A stretch of 64,000 nucleotides of DNA. It comes from an uncultured Aequorivita sp. (GTDB taxonomy: Bacteria > Bacteroidota > Bacteroidia > Flavobacteriales > Flavobacteriaceae). The translations under genes were made by a program, and so were the position numbers. This document shows positions 11,215 through 21,900 of the stretch, one piece after another; the first letter of the stretch is position 1; each line of letters opens with the position of its first letter. The stretch is from NCBI GenBank assembly GCA_937125455.1, contig CAKZLK010000057.1, positions 1 through 64,000 of the forward strand. Direction: 5' to 3'. Under the pieces are notes generated by a model. That model saw only the letters and a program-made list of their open reading frames with translations. It was not told where the DNA came from and did no database searches.

Positions 11215-13260
11215 ATGAAGAACCTTTTTTCTTTATTCGCTAAAAATCAATCCTTTATTTATAAGGTTTTTCTTTTCATTATTTCCACGCTCTTAATAAT
11301 ATATCTTTTGCCGAAGGGTGGACAGTTTAAGTATAATTTCCAAAAAGGAAAGCCCTGGCAGTACGAAAACCTTTACGCACCTTTCAGTTTCACTATAAAG
11401 AAAAATGCAGATACATTAAAAAAAGAACGAGAAGAAATTCGAGCCAATGCCATTCCATTTTTTGAATATGATAGTAACGTGGAACAGGATGTGTCCGAAA
11501 AATTTCAGAATAATCTTGAAGCAAGGTATGTAGATAGCCTATACCAAACACCTAAAAAAACAGTTGAAAAATTAGGGATATCTTTTATTGATGATGTTTA
11601 TAAAAATGGTGTTACTGATGAAATTCATCCTTACGATGATGACAAACTCATTTACTTAAAGAAAGGGAATGAGATTGAAGAGCGCAATTATTCCCAGATT
11701 TTCAAAAAGGAAAATTTGAATAAGAAGGTTAGGGAACTGGTTGAAAAAAGTAAGACAGAAGATGTTCAAGCATTATTATATAATGTTTTGAACGAAGTTT
11801 TTCAACCCAATGTAAAACTAAATACAAAACTTACGGAAGGTGCAATAGCAGCAGAAATAAAAGCACTCAATCCCAATCGCGGTATAATTGAAAAAGGAGG
11901 ACGGATTATTGCAAAAGGCGAAGTAGTTGAAGGTGATAAGTTTCAAATTCTTGAATCGTTGAAAGCTGAGTTCCAAAGCCAAATTTGGAGTAAAAACAAC
12001 TATTTGTGGTTATTGGTGGGATACTCCATGCTTGTTTCACTAGTGTTTTTGATGCTTTTTCTTTTCTTGAAAAATTATAGGCCTTATATATACAACAATA
12101 ACACAAAGGTCACCTTTATATTTTTCAACATTTTTTTAATGGTTTTTTTGACCACGCTGGTGTTAAAGGTACATGCAGACTATGTTTACATTGTGCCCAT
12201 TTGTATTCTACCACTTATTCTGAAAGCATTTTTCGATCCGAGAGTAGGGCTTTTTGTGCACGTATTGACAATACTTTTACTTGGGTTTATTGTTCCAAAT
12301 AGTTTTGAATATATGTTTTTGCAGTTTATAGCAGGAATTGTTACGATTCTTACCGTTTCAGAATTGTATAAACGTGCAAATTTATTTATTTCCGTTGGAC
12401 AGATAACGTTAATATATATACTTGGCTATTTCGCTTTCTTCGTTATCCAAGAAGGAAACATACAAACTATGGAATGGCAGAATTTCCAGTATTTCATTCT
12501 TTGTGGTTTGGCAACCCTTTTCGCACATCCATTGATTTATTTTTATGAAAAAATCTTCGGATTGGTTTCAGATGTTTCACTGTTGGAGCTTAGTGACACG
12601 AACTCGAAGCTTTTAAAAGAATTATCAAACAAAGCACCGGGAACTTTTCACCATTCCTTAAACGTGGCGAATTTAGCTGAAGCTTCTGCAAATGAAATTG
12701 GAGCAAACAGTATGTTGGTGAGGGTGGGAGCACTTTATCACGATATTGGCAAAATGCTAAACCCAACCATGTTTACAGAAAACCAGGCCAATTCAATCAA
12801 CTCACACAATGAGTTGGACCCTAGGGAAAGTGCTCATATAATTATTGACCATGTAATAAAAGGAATAGAAATAGCACGAAAAAATAACCTACCGGATCGC
12901 GTTATTGATTTTATTCGTACCCATCACGGAACAAGTTTAGTCTATTATTTTTATAAAAAAGAAAAAGAACAGCAGGGTGAGGCCGACAAAAAAGATTTTA
13001 TGTATCCAGGCCCTATTCCCTTTTCAAAGGAAACTGCTATTTTAATGATGGCTGACAGTGTTGAGGCAGCCAGTAAAAGTTTGAAAGAGCCATCGTCATC
13101 AATTATTGATGAGTTTGTTGAAAAGATAATCAACAACCAAATGGCGCAGGGTCAGTTTTTAAATGCCAATATCACTTTCAAGGAAATAGAGATGATAAAG
13201 AAAGTTTTGAAAAAGAAACTGAACAATATTTATCACTTGAGAGTGGAATATCCAGAATAA
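11215..13260 (+). CDS. 7TM-HD (PgpH-type) membrane HD-domain phosphodiesterase
   Basis: Extracellular 7TMR-HDED-like region, multiple TM helices, HDIG-type domain (TFHHSLNVANLAEASANEIG...LYHDIGKMLNP...RTHHGTSLVYYFY). Confidence 0.9.
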   Translation: MKNLFSLFAKNQSFIYKVFLFIISTLLIIYLLPKGGQFKYNFQKGKPWQYENLYAPFSFTIKKNADTLKKEREEIRANAIPFFEYDSNVEQDVSEKFQNNLEARYVDSLYQTPKKTVEKLGISFIDDVYKNGVTDEIHPYDDDKLIYLKKGNEIEERNYSQIFKKENLNKKVRELVEKSKTEDVQALLYNVLNEVFQPNVKLNTKLTEGAIAAEIKALNPNRGIIEKGGRIIAKGEVVEGDKFQILESLKAEFQSQIWSKNNYLWLLVGYSMLVSLVFLMLFLFLKNYRPYIYNNNTKVTFIFFNIFLMVFLTTLVLKVHADYVYIVPICILPLILKAFFDPRVGLFVHVLTILLLGFIVPNSFEYMFLQFIAGIVTILTVSELYKRANLFISVGQITLIYILGYFAFFVIQEGNIQTMEWQNFQYFILCGLATLFAHPLIYFYEKIFGLVSDVSLLELSDTNSKLLKELSNKAPGTFHHSLNVANLAEASANEIGANSMLVRVGALYHDIGKMLNPTMFTENQANSINSHNELDPRESAHIIIDHVIKGIEIARKNNLPDRVIDFIRTHHGTSLVYYFYKKEKEQQGEADKKDFMYPGPIPFSKETAILMMADSVEAASKSLKEPSSSIIDEFVEKIINNQMAQGQFLNANITFKEIEMIKKVLKKKLNNIYHLRVEYPE

Positions 13261-13276
13261 CATTCGTAAAAACAAA

Positions 13277-13299
13277 AAATCCCCTGAAGGAGGGGATTT
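13277..13299. terminator. Hairpin terminator between the HD phosphodiesterase gene and the tRNA cluster
   Basis: AAATCCCCTGAAGGAGGGGATTT. Confidence 0.75.
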
Positions 13300-13303
13300 A
13301 AAG

Positions 13304-13377
13304 TGATCGCGCCAGGATTCGAACCTGGGACCGTCTGCTTAGAAGGCAGATGCTCTATCCAGCTGAGCTACGCGACC
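13304..13377 (-). tRNA. tRNA-Arg (anticodon TCT)
   Basis: Reverse complement GGTCGCGTAGCTCAGCTGGATAGAGCATCTGCCTTCTAAGCAGACGGTCCCAGGTTCGAATCCTGGCGCGATCA folds as a cloverleaf; anticodon loop CTTCTAA; GGTTCGAATCC T-arm. CCA not encoded. Confidence 0.95.
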
Positions 13378-13389
13378 GGTTGTAAACAA

Positions 13390-13416
13390 AAAAACCGAAC
13401 TGTGTGTCCGGTTTTT
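13390..13416 (-). terminator. Hairpin 3' of tRNA-Pro
   Basis: AAAACCG...CGGTTTT stem followed by a T-run on the minus strand. Confidence 0.55.
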
Positions 13417-13417
13417 G

Positions 13418-13492
13418 TCGGGGTGGCAGGATTCGAACCTGCGGCCTCCTGCTCCCAAAGCAGGCGCGATAACCGGGCTACGCTACACCCCG
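13418..13492 (-). tRNA. tRNA-Pro (anticodon TGG)
   Basis: Reverse complement CGGGGTGTAGCGTAGCCCGGTTATCGCGCCTGCTTTGGGAGCAGGAGGCCGCAGGTTCGAATCCTGCCACCCCGA; anticodon loop TTTGGGA. Confidence 0.95.
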
Positions 13493-13546
13493 TGAACAGC
13501 AATTTCTATTGTTCACTGTAATTTTGAGTTTTTAAACTCTATAATG

Positions 13547-13630
13547 CGGAGAGACAGGGATTCGAACCCTGGCGACGGTTACCCGTCGACAGATTAGCAA
13601 TCTGCTCCGTTACCACTCCGGCACCTCTCC
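13547..13630 (-). tRNA. tRNA-Ser (anticodon GCT)
   Basis: Reverse complement GGAGAGGTGCCGGAGTGG...GAGCAGATTGCTAATCTGTCGACGGGTAACCGTCGCCAGGGTTCGAATCCCTGTCTCTCCG; long variable arm; anticodon loop TTGCTAA. Confidence 0.95.
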
Positions 13631-13783
13631 AGTTTTTTATGAACGTGTCATCCTAAAATGCGGTTGCAAATGTAAGTTTTCAAATGTAATAACGCAAACA
13701 AAAAATCGCCTTTTTTAAAGTTAATTTTTAAAGCGGTTTAAATCAAGTAAATGCTAACGAATTTAATTAAAAAAAAATAGGTT

Positions 13784-14953
13784 TTAAACCTTAGAACAAA
13801 TGATCATCTCTTTTTTACCCTCCAAATTCGTCACAAAAAACAAATAAACATCTCCACCATCAGTAATTTTCCATTTTTTGCGAAGCAATGCTACTGATTC
13901 AGGAAAATTTCTAATAGCTATATTCGCTTTTTTGAATGATAAGGCGGAGCGCATTGCAGATTTTGAATAGGGTATTACTTGTTCAACCATAAAAGATCTA
14001 CCTGGAAAATCAATTAGTATTTCGCTTGTGTAAAGATGTGTGTTTTTATGAAGCTTATTCAAGTTTAATTTTTCTGAAACTAATTCGAAGGCACCGCTTT
14101 TTAAGATCGCCGCGTTGGGTTCGTAAAGATATTTCTGAGGTAAGCTATATGCTGCTCTTGCAGTTTCGTTCCATTTAAAATCAAAAGTTTCGGTGTCAGG
14201 TTTGGTGAAATTAATTGTTTTGATTTTTGTTTCATCGGAAGCATCTTTTTTTAATAACCAAAGCAGTTCCTTCACTTCATTATCAACAGCTACAATATGA
14301 ATCTCTGAAACATTTTGCAATTCATTAAAGCCCACAGAAAGGTCCAACATTGGTGACGTTTTCAAAAGGAATTGATCACAATGATTTAGTAAATCAGAAA
14401 TATTCTCTGGAATGTTGGGTTGACAATCCTTTAGAAAAAAAACTTTTCCTTTACTGTCGTGACGGCGCGAAGGGTCAACATAAACCACATCATAAGTAGT
14501 CTTTAAAACAGCACTCAAACCGTCTTCAGAAAAACATTCAATATTAGTTTTTTCAAAAACTTTAAAATTATGGTTTGCAATTTCTGAAAGCTCAAGATTT
14601 ATTTCAAAATGATGTACTTTGGAAAAATTTGAAGAAAAGAAAAAACTGTCCACGCCAAAACCTCCAGTTATATCTGCAAGAGTTTTTCCATGGACCAAGG
14701 AAGCTTTGTATTTTGCAGTGATTTCAGAGGAAGTCTGTTCTAAGTTTAGTTTTGGCGGAAATAATATATTTGGAGTTTTAAACCATGTTGGCAGTTTTTT
14801 TTTAGTTTTTTCTCTGCTTTCAATTTGCTGTATCAGCTCTTGCATCGTAACTCTTTCAAACGGACTTTTGGAGAACACAAGTGCTGAAATATCGGCGTGA
14901 ATGGTTCTTATAAAATTCTGTACTTCTATATCTAAAAGAGCGGTGTTGATCAA
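13784..14953 (-). CDS. Class I SAM-dependent methyltransferase, THUMP-like domain family
   Basis: LADITGGFGVDSFFFSSNFSKVHHFEIN motif I region; DVVYVDPSRR motif; C-terminal THUMP-like region. Confidence 0.75.
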   Translation of the reverse strand: MINTALLDIEVQNFIRTIHADISALVFSKSPFERVTMQELIQQIESREKTKKKLPTWFKTPNILFPPKLNLEQTSSEITAKYKASLVHGKTLADITGGFGVDSFFFSSNFSKVHHFEINLELSEIANHNFKVFEKTNIECFSEDGLSAVLKTTYDVVYVDPSRRHDSKGKVFFLKDCQPNIPENISDLLNHCDQFLLKTSPMLDLSVGFNELQNVSEIHIVAVDNEVKELLWLLKKDASDETKIKTINFTKPDTETFDFKWNETARAAYSLPQKYLYEPNAAILKSGAFELVSEKLNLNKLHKNTHLYTSEILIDFPGRSFMVEQVIPYSKSAMRSALSFKKANIAIRNFPESVALLRKKWKITDGGDVYLFFVTNLEGKKEMIICSKV

Positions 14954-14956
14954 TTA

Positions 14957-16069
14957 TTAGAGATTTCGGGTAAGACGTTTTACAACTTTATATTCAGAAA
15001 GAAATTCCTTAGCAATCACCTTTAAAGCAGTGTAAGTAGGAACGGCTAGTATCATTCCCGGAATATTAAAAACGAAACCTCCAATTAAGATAATTATAAA
15101 AATTTCAAGAGGATGAGAGCGAACACTATGGCCAAAAATTACAGGTTGTGAAATAAAATTATCGAAAACCTGAGCAATGCCATAGCCTACGGAGGCAATC
15201 ACTAATAATGGTAAAAGTCCAGTTGAAAAGTCAGCACCGAGGTTATTGGAAATGATAACAAGTAGCATTAGCCCCCAACCAATTATAGGGCCCAAATAGG
15301 GCACTATATTTAAAAAAGCACAGATTATGGCAACTGCAACAGCATCGCGAATATCTAGATACAGTAATAAAACTGAGTAAAAAAGAGCCAATATAGAAAT
15401 TTGCAATAGTAAGCCAATAAAGTATCGAGAAAGCAATTCATTAATCTTTATTAATATTCGTTTAAACCTCTCTTCATCTCCGTTTTTCGCAAAAACAAGA
15501 ACAGAGCGTGCAATCAGGTATTCATCTTTCAACAAAAAAAATGAAATGAATAATACAGAAAATATTCCAACAATGGTTCCTCCAATATTTCCGAAGAAAA
15601 TATCAATAAAACTAGGAATGATTTCCTTATCTAAATTTTGGACGTAGGTAGTTCGTTTTATGGCCTCAACTATTTGAAAGTGATCCACGCCAAGATAATC
15701 ACTCGCTTGAATGTTTAACTCATTCAAATCGCGCTTTACCTGCTCAAAATCTATTTGGGAAATATGTTTTCCCTGTTCTACTATTATTGGAACAAAAATA
15801 CTGAGCAACAAACTGAAGGTGCCTATAATCAAAAGAAGCGTAACGACAGAGGCAAAAGTGTTGCCGAACTTCAACCTTCTTTTCAAAAACATCACAACTG
15901 GCCTGCCAATCAAAGAAAGAACAAGAGCAAAGCCAATGAAGAGAATGAGTGCTTGAATTTCTGATAAAAACCAGAGCAATATTAAAATACCCACAACTAC
16001 GGCGAGGGCTTTTAATATGCCTGAGGTTATTGCTTTTGCGGTGGTCTTCACACCGTAAATATAATACAT
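14957..16069 (-). CDS. AI-2E (PerM) family transporter
   Basis: Multiple TM helices; FLNIVPYLGPIIGWGLMLL and HPLEIFIIILIGGFVFNIPGMILAVPTYTALKVI typical of the family. Confidence 0.9.
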   Translation of the reverse strand: MYYIYGVKTTAKAITSGILKALAVVVGILILLWFLSEIQALILFIGFALVLSLIGRPVVMFLKRRLKFGNTFASVVTLLLIIGTFSLLLSIFVPIIVEQGKHISQIDFEQVKRDLNELNIQASDYLGVDHFQIVEAIKRTTYVQNLDKEIIPSFIDIFFGNIGGTIVGIFSVLFISFFLLKDEYLIARSVLVFAKNGDEERFKRILIKINELLSRYFIGLLLQISILALFYSVLLLYLDIRDAVAVAIICAFLNIVPYLGPIIGWGLMLLVIISNNLGADFSTGLLPLLVIASVGYGIAQVFDNFISQPVIFGHSVRSHPLEIFIIILIGGFVFNIPGMILAVPTYTALKVIAKEFLSEYKVVKRLTRNL

Positions 16070-16141
16070 TCAGAGGTACGAAAAATCAAAGTTTTGTTAA
16101 TGGATTTTAATAGCATAGGGAACGAAGAGGGCGCAGGAAAA

Positions 16142-16786
16142 TTAATTTTCAAATACATATTTAACAATGTTTGCACCCATTTGCAATGCTTTCAACCTAA
16201 CATCTTGAGGATCGTTGTGAACTTCAGGGTTCTCCCATCCATCGCCAAGATCTGTTTCAAAAGTGTAAAGCAAAACCAATCTATCTTCTACAAAAATTCC
16301 GAAAGCCTGTGGCCTGCCACCGTCGTGTTCATGAATTTTGGGCATTCCCTGAGGAAATTTGTAAACGTAATTAAAAATGGGAAAGTTAGTGGGAAGCTCT
16401 TTTAATTCTTTATTGGGGAAAATTTTCACTATTTCCTTTCGAATATATTGATCTATTCCATAATTGTCATCTATATGAAGAAACCCACCGCTTAATAAGT
16501 AATTTCTTAAATTATCGGCTTCTTCGGCAGAAAAGAAAACATTGCCATGTCCCGTCATATGTACAAATGGGTAATCAAAAATATCAACACTTCCGGGTTT
16601 AACGGTTCCGGGCTTTTGCTTTAAAGCGGTGTCAATATGTTCGTTGCAAAACTTTACCAAATTGGGAAGTGAAGTTGGGTTTGCGTACCAATCACCACCA
16701 CCGCCATATTGCATAAGTGCAATTTCCTGCGCAGAAATATTTCCAATTAAGCAGAAAAAGAAAAATGAAAAAAATAGTATTCGCAT
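16142..16786 (-). CDS. DUF4159 domain-containing secreted protein
   Basis: Signal peptide; YGGGGDWYANPTSLPNL...YPFVHMTGHGNVFFSAEEADNLRNYLLSGGFLHIDDNYGID. Confidence 0.8.
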   Translation of the reverse strand: MRILFFSFFFFCLIGNISAQEIALMQYGGGGDWYANPTSLPNLVKFCNEHIDTALKQKPGTVKPGSVDIFDYPFVHMTGHGNVFFSAEEADNLRNYLLSGGFLHIDDNYGIDQYIRKEIVKIFPNKELKELPTNFPIFNYVYKFPQGMPKIHEHDGGRPQAFGIFVEDRLVLLYTFETDLGDGWENPEVHNDPQDVRLKALQMGANIVKYVFEN

Positions 16787-16850
16787 AACTTCAAAAGTAC
16801 AAATTCAGGAAGGATAAAATTTTTAAAATTAAAAGCATTTACATTTAAAG

Positions 16851-17564
16851 TTAAATTTCATTGATGAAAGCAACACTATGACAGGCCACAATAGCAGCAG
16901 TTTCTGTGCGTAAACGGCTTTCCCCCAAAGTAACGGGGATAAATCCGCCTTGTTTTGCAAGTTTAATTTCTTCGGAAGAAAAATCGCCCTCAGGGCCTAT
17001 TAAGAGGATTACTTTTTTATTTGGATGCAGGATTGATTTAAGTGTTTTTTTTTCGGTTTCCTCACAATGGGCAATACATTGTATACCTTCGGAAGTTCTT
17101 TCTGAATTTATAAAATCCCTGAAGGACACGGCCTCATTCAAAATTGGCAAATACGCTTTCAGTGATTGTTTCATAGCACTCTGTAGAATTTTCTCATAGC
17201 GTTCTGGCTTTATCACTTTTCGTTCACTGTGATCGCAGATAACTGGGGTTATTTCTGTAATTCCAATCTCAGTAGCTTTTTCTAAAAACCATTCATAACG
17301 ATCGTTCAGTTTTGTAGGTGCAACCGCTAAATGAAGTTGATAGGGCAGTGGTCGCTGAAATTCTTCCGATAAAATCTTCACCAAGCATCCCTTAGGGTTT
17401 GCATTTGTAATAACCGCAGAAAAAAATGACCCTTTGCCATTGGTTATCTTGAAAGTATCGCCTTCTTTCATACGTAAAACCTTTACAATATGGCGGCTTT
17501 CTTCTTTATCAAAAGTTACTTCCTTGGCGGATTCTGAAAGATTTGGGTTGTAAAAGAGCTGCAT
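16851..17564 (-). CDS. rsmE: 16S rRNA (uracil(1498)-N(3))-methyltransferase RsmE
   Basis: HIVKVLRMKEGD, EKATEIGITEITPVICDHSERK, LLIGPEGDFSSEEIKLA, LGESRLRTETAAIVACH. Confidence 0.95.
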   Translation of the reverse strand: MQLFYNPNLSESAKEVTFDKEESRHIVKVLRMKEGDTFKITNGKGSFFSAVITNANPKGCLVKILSEEFQRPLPYQLHLAVAPTKLNDRYEWFLEKATEIGITEITPVICDHSERKVIKPERYEKILQSAMKQSLKAYLPILNEAVSFRDFINSERTSEGIQCIAHCEETEKKTLKSILHPNKKVILLIGPEGDFSSEEIKLAKQGGFIPVTLGESRLRTETAAIVACHSVAFINEI

Positions 17565-17897
17565 CTATTTCAACTTTGTTTTTGCGTGTGCAATACCCAT
17601 TTCGGCCCATTGCTGTAGTTTTTCTTCGGCATCAAAACCTTGTGTTGTCACAAAAATGAATTCCTTCATCGGTTTGCCCGTAAAATCCATAGGGCCAACA
17701 AATGGATTGCTCAATAATTCCTCGATTCTTTCACGAGGCACGCGCACCATAAGCCGTTCCTTAGTTTCCCCAACGCACATTTTTCCCTTAAAAAGAAAAC
17801 AAGTGCCACCAAACATTCGTTTTTCCTCAATGTCCTTTTTCCAAGAATGGAGCGAGATTCTGATGCGCTTTACTATTTCTTCGGAATTGGGATTCAT
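17565..17897 (-). CDS. TfoX/Sxy N-terminal domain protein
   Basis: EKRMFGGTCFLFKGKMCVGETKERLMVRVP...GRPMDFTGKPMKEFIFV-type TfoX N-domain pattern (as translated: GPMDFTGKPMKEFIFV). Confidence 0.8.
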   Translation of the reverse strand: MNPNSEEIVKRIRISLHSWKKDIEEKRMFGGTCFLFKGKMCVGETKERLMVRVPRERIEELLSNPFVGPMDFTGKPMKEFIFVTTQGFDAEEKLQQWAEMGIAHAKTKLK

Positions 17898-17907
17898 TTA
17901 TATATTT

Positions 17908-18930
17908 TTAAAACTTCATCCTTGCCGAAGCTACAACATTATTTTCAGCAAAATTTTGTGTTTTGTATTTCAATTCGCCCACAATGGCAATCATAGCAGC
18001 GTTATCTGTACAAAATTCAAATTTGGGGATGTGTGTTTTCCAACCGTATTTTTTTTCAGCTTCTTTTAAAGCCTTTCGGATACCACTGTTCGCTGAAACT
18101 CCGCCGCCAATTGCAATTTCCTTTATACCTGTTTTTTTTACGGCATTTTTCAGCTTATCCATCAAATAATCAACGATGGTAAACTGAAGGCTTGCACAAA
18201 TATCCTCTATGTTTTCAGATATAAAATCTTGATTTTGTGCCACTTCTTTTTCTACAAAATATAATACTGAAGTTTTTAAACCGCTAAAACTAAAATCCAT
18301 TGGATTCACTTTTGGTTTAGGAAATTTGAAGGCTTTTGGGTTTCCTTTTTGTGCATATTTGTCAACCAGTGGGCCACCGGGATAGGGTAGTCCAAGTATT
18401 TTTGCACTTTTATCAAAAGCTTCACCAACGGCATCATCAATGGTTTGGCCAATTATTTCCATTTCAAAATAATCTGTCACTTTTACAATCTGTGTGTGAC
18501 CACCACTTATTGTCATTGCCAAAAAAGGAAAATTTGGAGCTGTTTGTTCTTCAGCTTTGATAAAATGTGCCAAAATGTGTGCCTGCATATGGTTTACATC
18601 TATCAGTGGGATATCCAAACCCATTGCCAAAGATTTTGAAAATGAGGTACCTACGAGTAGTGAACCCATCAAACCAGGTCCGCGTGTAAAAGCAATGGCA
18701 GATAACTGATTTTTGTCGATATTTGCCTTGCGCAACGCTTGATGAACAACAGGCACAATATTTTGTTGATGCGCACGAGAGGCAAGCTCGGGAACCACGC
18801 CGCCGTATTGTTCGTGAATTGCCTGTGTGGCAACAACATTGCTAAGTATTTCACCGTTGTTGATTATGGCTGCAGCAGTGTCGTCGCAAGAAGATTCAAT
18901 ACCGAGGATGTAGCAATTTTTTTGTTTCAA
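17908..18930 (-). CDS. tsaD: tRNA N6-adenosine threonylcarbamoyltransferase TsaD
   Basis: ILGIESSCDDTAAAI, HQQNIVPVV, GPGLMGSLLVGTSFSK, DVNHMQAHILAH, SGGHTQIV, GGGVSANSGIRKAL. Confidence 0.97.
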   Translation of the reverse strand: MKQKNCYILGIESSCDDTAAAIINNGEILSNVVATQAIHEQYGGVVPELASRAHQQNIVPVVHQALRKANIDKNQLSAIAFTRGPGLMGSLLVGTSFSKSLAMGLDIPLIDVNHMQAHILAHFIKAEEQTAPNFPFLAMTISGGHTQIVKVTDYFEMEIIGQTIDDAVGEAFDKSAKILGLPYPGGPLVDKYAQKGNPKAFKFPKPKVNPMDFSFSGLKTSVLYFVEKEVAQNQDFISENIEDICASLQFTIVDYLMDKLKNAVKKTGIKEIAIGGGVSANSGIRKALKEAEKKYGWKTHIPKFEFCTDNAAMIAIVGELKYKTQNFAENNVVASARMKF

Positions 18931-18979
18931 AGCAAAAGGGGTATATTAATTGGTTGTAAAATTAAAACATTAAAAGCGT

Positions 18980-21900
18980 ATCAAAAAACTTCGGAAAATA
19001 ATAGTTCGCACCTTCGTAATCATTGTATTGCTGCTTGTGCTTATTATCATTATTTTTTCCATTCCTTCGGTGCAAACGTGGGTAGCACAAAAAGTAACTG
19101 CCAGCCTTAATGAAACCTACGGAACCGACATCAACATAAAACGGTTAGGTCTTAATTGGAAAGGCGAGGTGGACATTCGAGAGGTTTTTATAGCCGATCA
19201 CCACAAAGATACTTTGATTTACAGCAAAGAGGTACAGACCAATATCATCAATTTTCAAAATTTAATAAAAGGTGATCTCGGTTTTGGAAGTATTACCTTG
19301 GATCACGCGAAACTATATGTTAAAACCTATAAAGGCGAAGAAAACGACAATCTTTCCATTTTCGCAAAAAAGTTTGATACTGGCAAACCGAGTACTTCCC
19401 CGTTTTCGCTATTTAGCAATAATGTAAGCTTAACCAATAGCAAGATCAAGATTACGGACGAAAACCTTGAAGATCCTGATGTTTTCATTTTAGACAATGT
19501 AAATGTTGTTGCTGCTGATTTTAAAATCTACGGGACAGATGTTACGGCTAATATTAAGGAACTATCCCTGATTGCCGCTCGTGGAATTACAATTAAGGAT
19601 TTACAGGCTGATTTTTCCTATAGCGCTACCAATATAACTCTCAAGAAATTGAATCTTGAAACTACCGAATCTAAAATAGTAGGCGACATAGATCTGGATT
19701 ATTCCAAAAACGGAATGGCTGATTTTGTGAATGATGTTGTTATTACAGCAAACTTCAAAAAATCTAAAGTAGCAACAAACGATTTAAATAGCTTTTATAA
19801 TGAATTTGGCTCAGACCAATTGATTTCTCTAGATACTGAGCTTAAAGGAACTTTGAACAATTTTGCGGCAAGCAACCTTAAGTTTCAAACGGGCGATACA
19901 AATATTGAAGGGGATTATACTTTTCAAAATCTTCTGGATTCAGAAAAAGAATACGCTATTACCGCATCCAATCACAACATTTCTACCAATTATTTTGATC
20001 TCAGACGTTTTATGCCTCGTGTTTTGGGCGAAGTGGTTCCAGAAGAATTAAAAGAGTTGGGAACGTTTAATCTTAGTGGAAACACTTCAATAATTGGTAG
20101 TGAATTAAACACAAAAAGTAATTTGCAAAGTACAATAGGACAGGCGGTGGTAGATTTAAAAATGGGCAATATTAATAATATTGACAATGCCTACTACAAA
20201 GGAAATATTGTGTTGAAAAATTTCAACTTAGGTAAAATTGCAAATACTACTTCTTTAGGGAAAATGACTGCAAATTTAGATTTTGATGGTCGGGGTTTCA
20301 GTAAAAACACTGTAAATACAGAGATTTCTGGAACAGTGTCTTCTTTTAACTTTGAAAGTTATAATTATCAAAACATTGTGGTTTCCGGGAATCTTAAAAA
20401 CCCACTATTCAATGGCGAACTCTCCATTGACGATCCAAACTTAAAACTTCAGTTTAAAGGTTTGATAGATGCTTCAAAGGAAACCAACCAGCTTGACTTT
20501 GAGGCAGATGTTGAATATGCTGAATTAAACCAACTAAACCTGATAAAGCGAGATAGTATTTCTGTGTTTACAGGGAAAGTAGTGGTTGATATGGAAGGAA
20601 AAACCATTGATGACGTTGTTGGAACCATCAATTTCAATCAAACTTTTTACCAAAATGAACGGGATAACTTTTATTTTGATGATTTCACCATAACCTCATC
20701 ATTTGATGGCCCTAAACGAACCATTGAAATCAATTCGCCAGATATTATTAACGGAAATATCTCAGGAGAGTTTTTAATCGAAGATATCCCAAATCTTTTC
20801 CAAAATGGAATAGCCAGTATTTATGCCAATTATATCCCACAGGAAGTAACCACTAACCAGTATATTGATTATGAATTTGTAATCTATAATAAAATTGTGG
20901 ATGTATTTGTACCACAGTTAAAGCTTGGTGACAATACTCGCGTAAAAGGCTCGGTTTCTTCTGATGAATCTAAGTTTAAACTGGATTTCCGCTCACCAGA
21001 AATTATTGCTTTCGATAATTATATAAGTAAACTTAACATTCAGGTGGATAATGATAACCCACTGTATAACACATACATATCTGCTGATTCGGTTTATACT
21101 GGTTTTTATAATCTTAAAGATCTTAATATCATCAACAAAACCTTGAACGATACCATGTATGTGCGTTCAGAATTTAAAGGTGGAACGAAGAAAGAAGACC
21201 TTTTCAACCTTTCGTTATATCATACCATTAATCCTGCGGGGAAGTCGGTTATCGGGGTGAAAAAATCTGATATTACTTATAAGGGTAATGTTTGGTATTT
21301 AAATGAAAAAAACAATCGCCTTAACAAAGTTGTTTTTGATGATAATTTCAAGGAAGTTCGGATAGATTCCCTAGTGCTCAGTCATAACGAACAGTTAATC
21401 CAAATGGCTGGAATACTTCGCGATTCAACATATAAAGACTTAAAAGTACGTTTCAGGGATGTCAATATTGGAGACATAGCGCCAGATATTGATAGCCTTC
21501 GCCTAAAAGGTAATATGAATGGAAAATTTGACTTCCTTCAAAAAAATGGCGCTTTTTATCCAAATAGCGAAGTTACAATTGATGATGTGATCATCAACGA
21601 GATTCCGTTTGGAGATTTAGATTTGAAAATTGATGGAAATGAAGATCTTACCAAATACCGAATAAATACATCACTTACAAACAATAACGTAAAGTCCATA
21701 AACGCTATTGGCGAGATAGACGTTTCCGCAAAAAATCCGCAGATACAATTGAATGTCGATCTCAATCAATTCAATATGCAGGCATTCAGTCCGTTTGGTG
21801 GAGACGTCATAACAAACATTCGAGGGCTTATTTCAGGAAACGCAAAAGTGTCGGGGAATTATAAATCGCCTGATATTCTGGGGCGTTTCACCTTGGAAAA

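Noticed and set aside
13303-13521. 72-aa plus-strand ORF (MIAPGFEPGTVCLEGRCSIQLSYATGCKQ...)
   Set aside because: It is the antisense reading of tRNA-Arg and tRNA-Pro; GFEPGT/GFEPAA peptides are classic artefacts of the conserved GGTTCGAATCC T-arm.
13304-13630. tRNA cluster as a possible integration site of a genomic island
   Set aside because: No integrase, no direct repeat of a tRNA 3' end found nearby, and flanking genes are ordinary housekeeping/envelope genes.
17656-18069. 137-aa plus-strand ORF
   Set aside because: Antisense across the TfoX-like and tsaD genes; no plausible homology.
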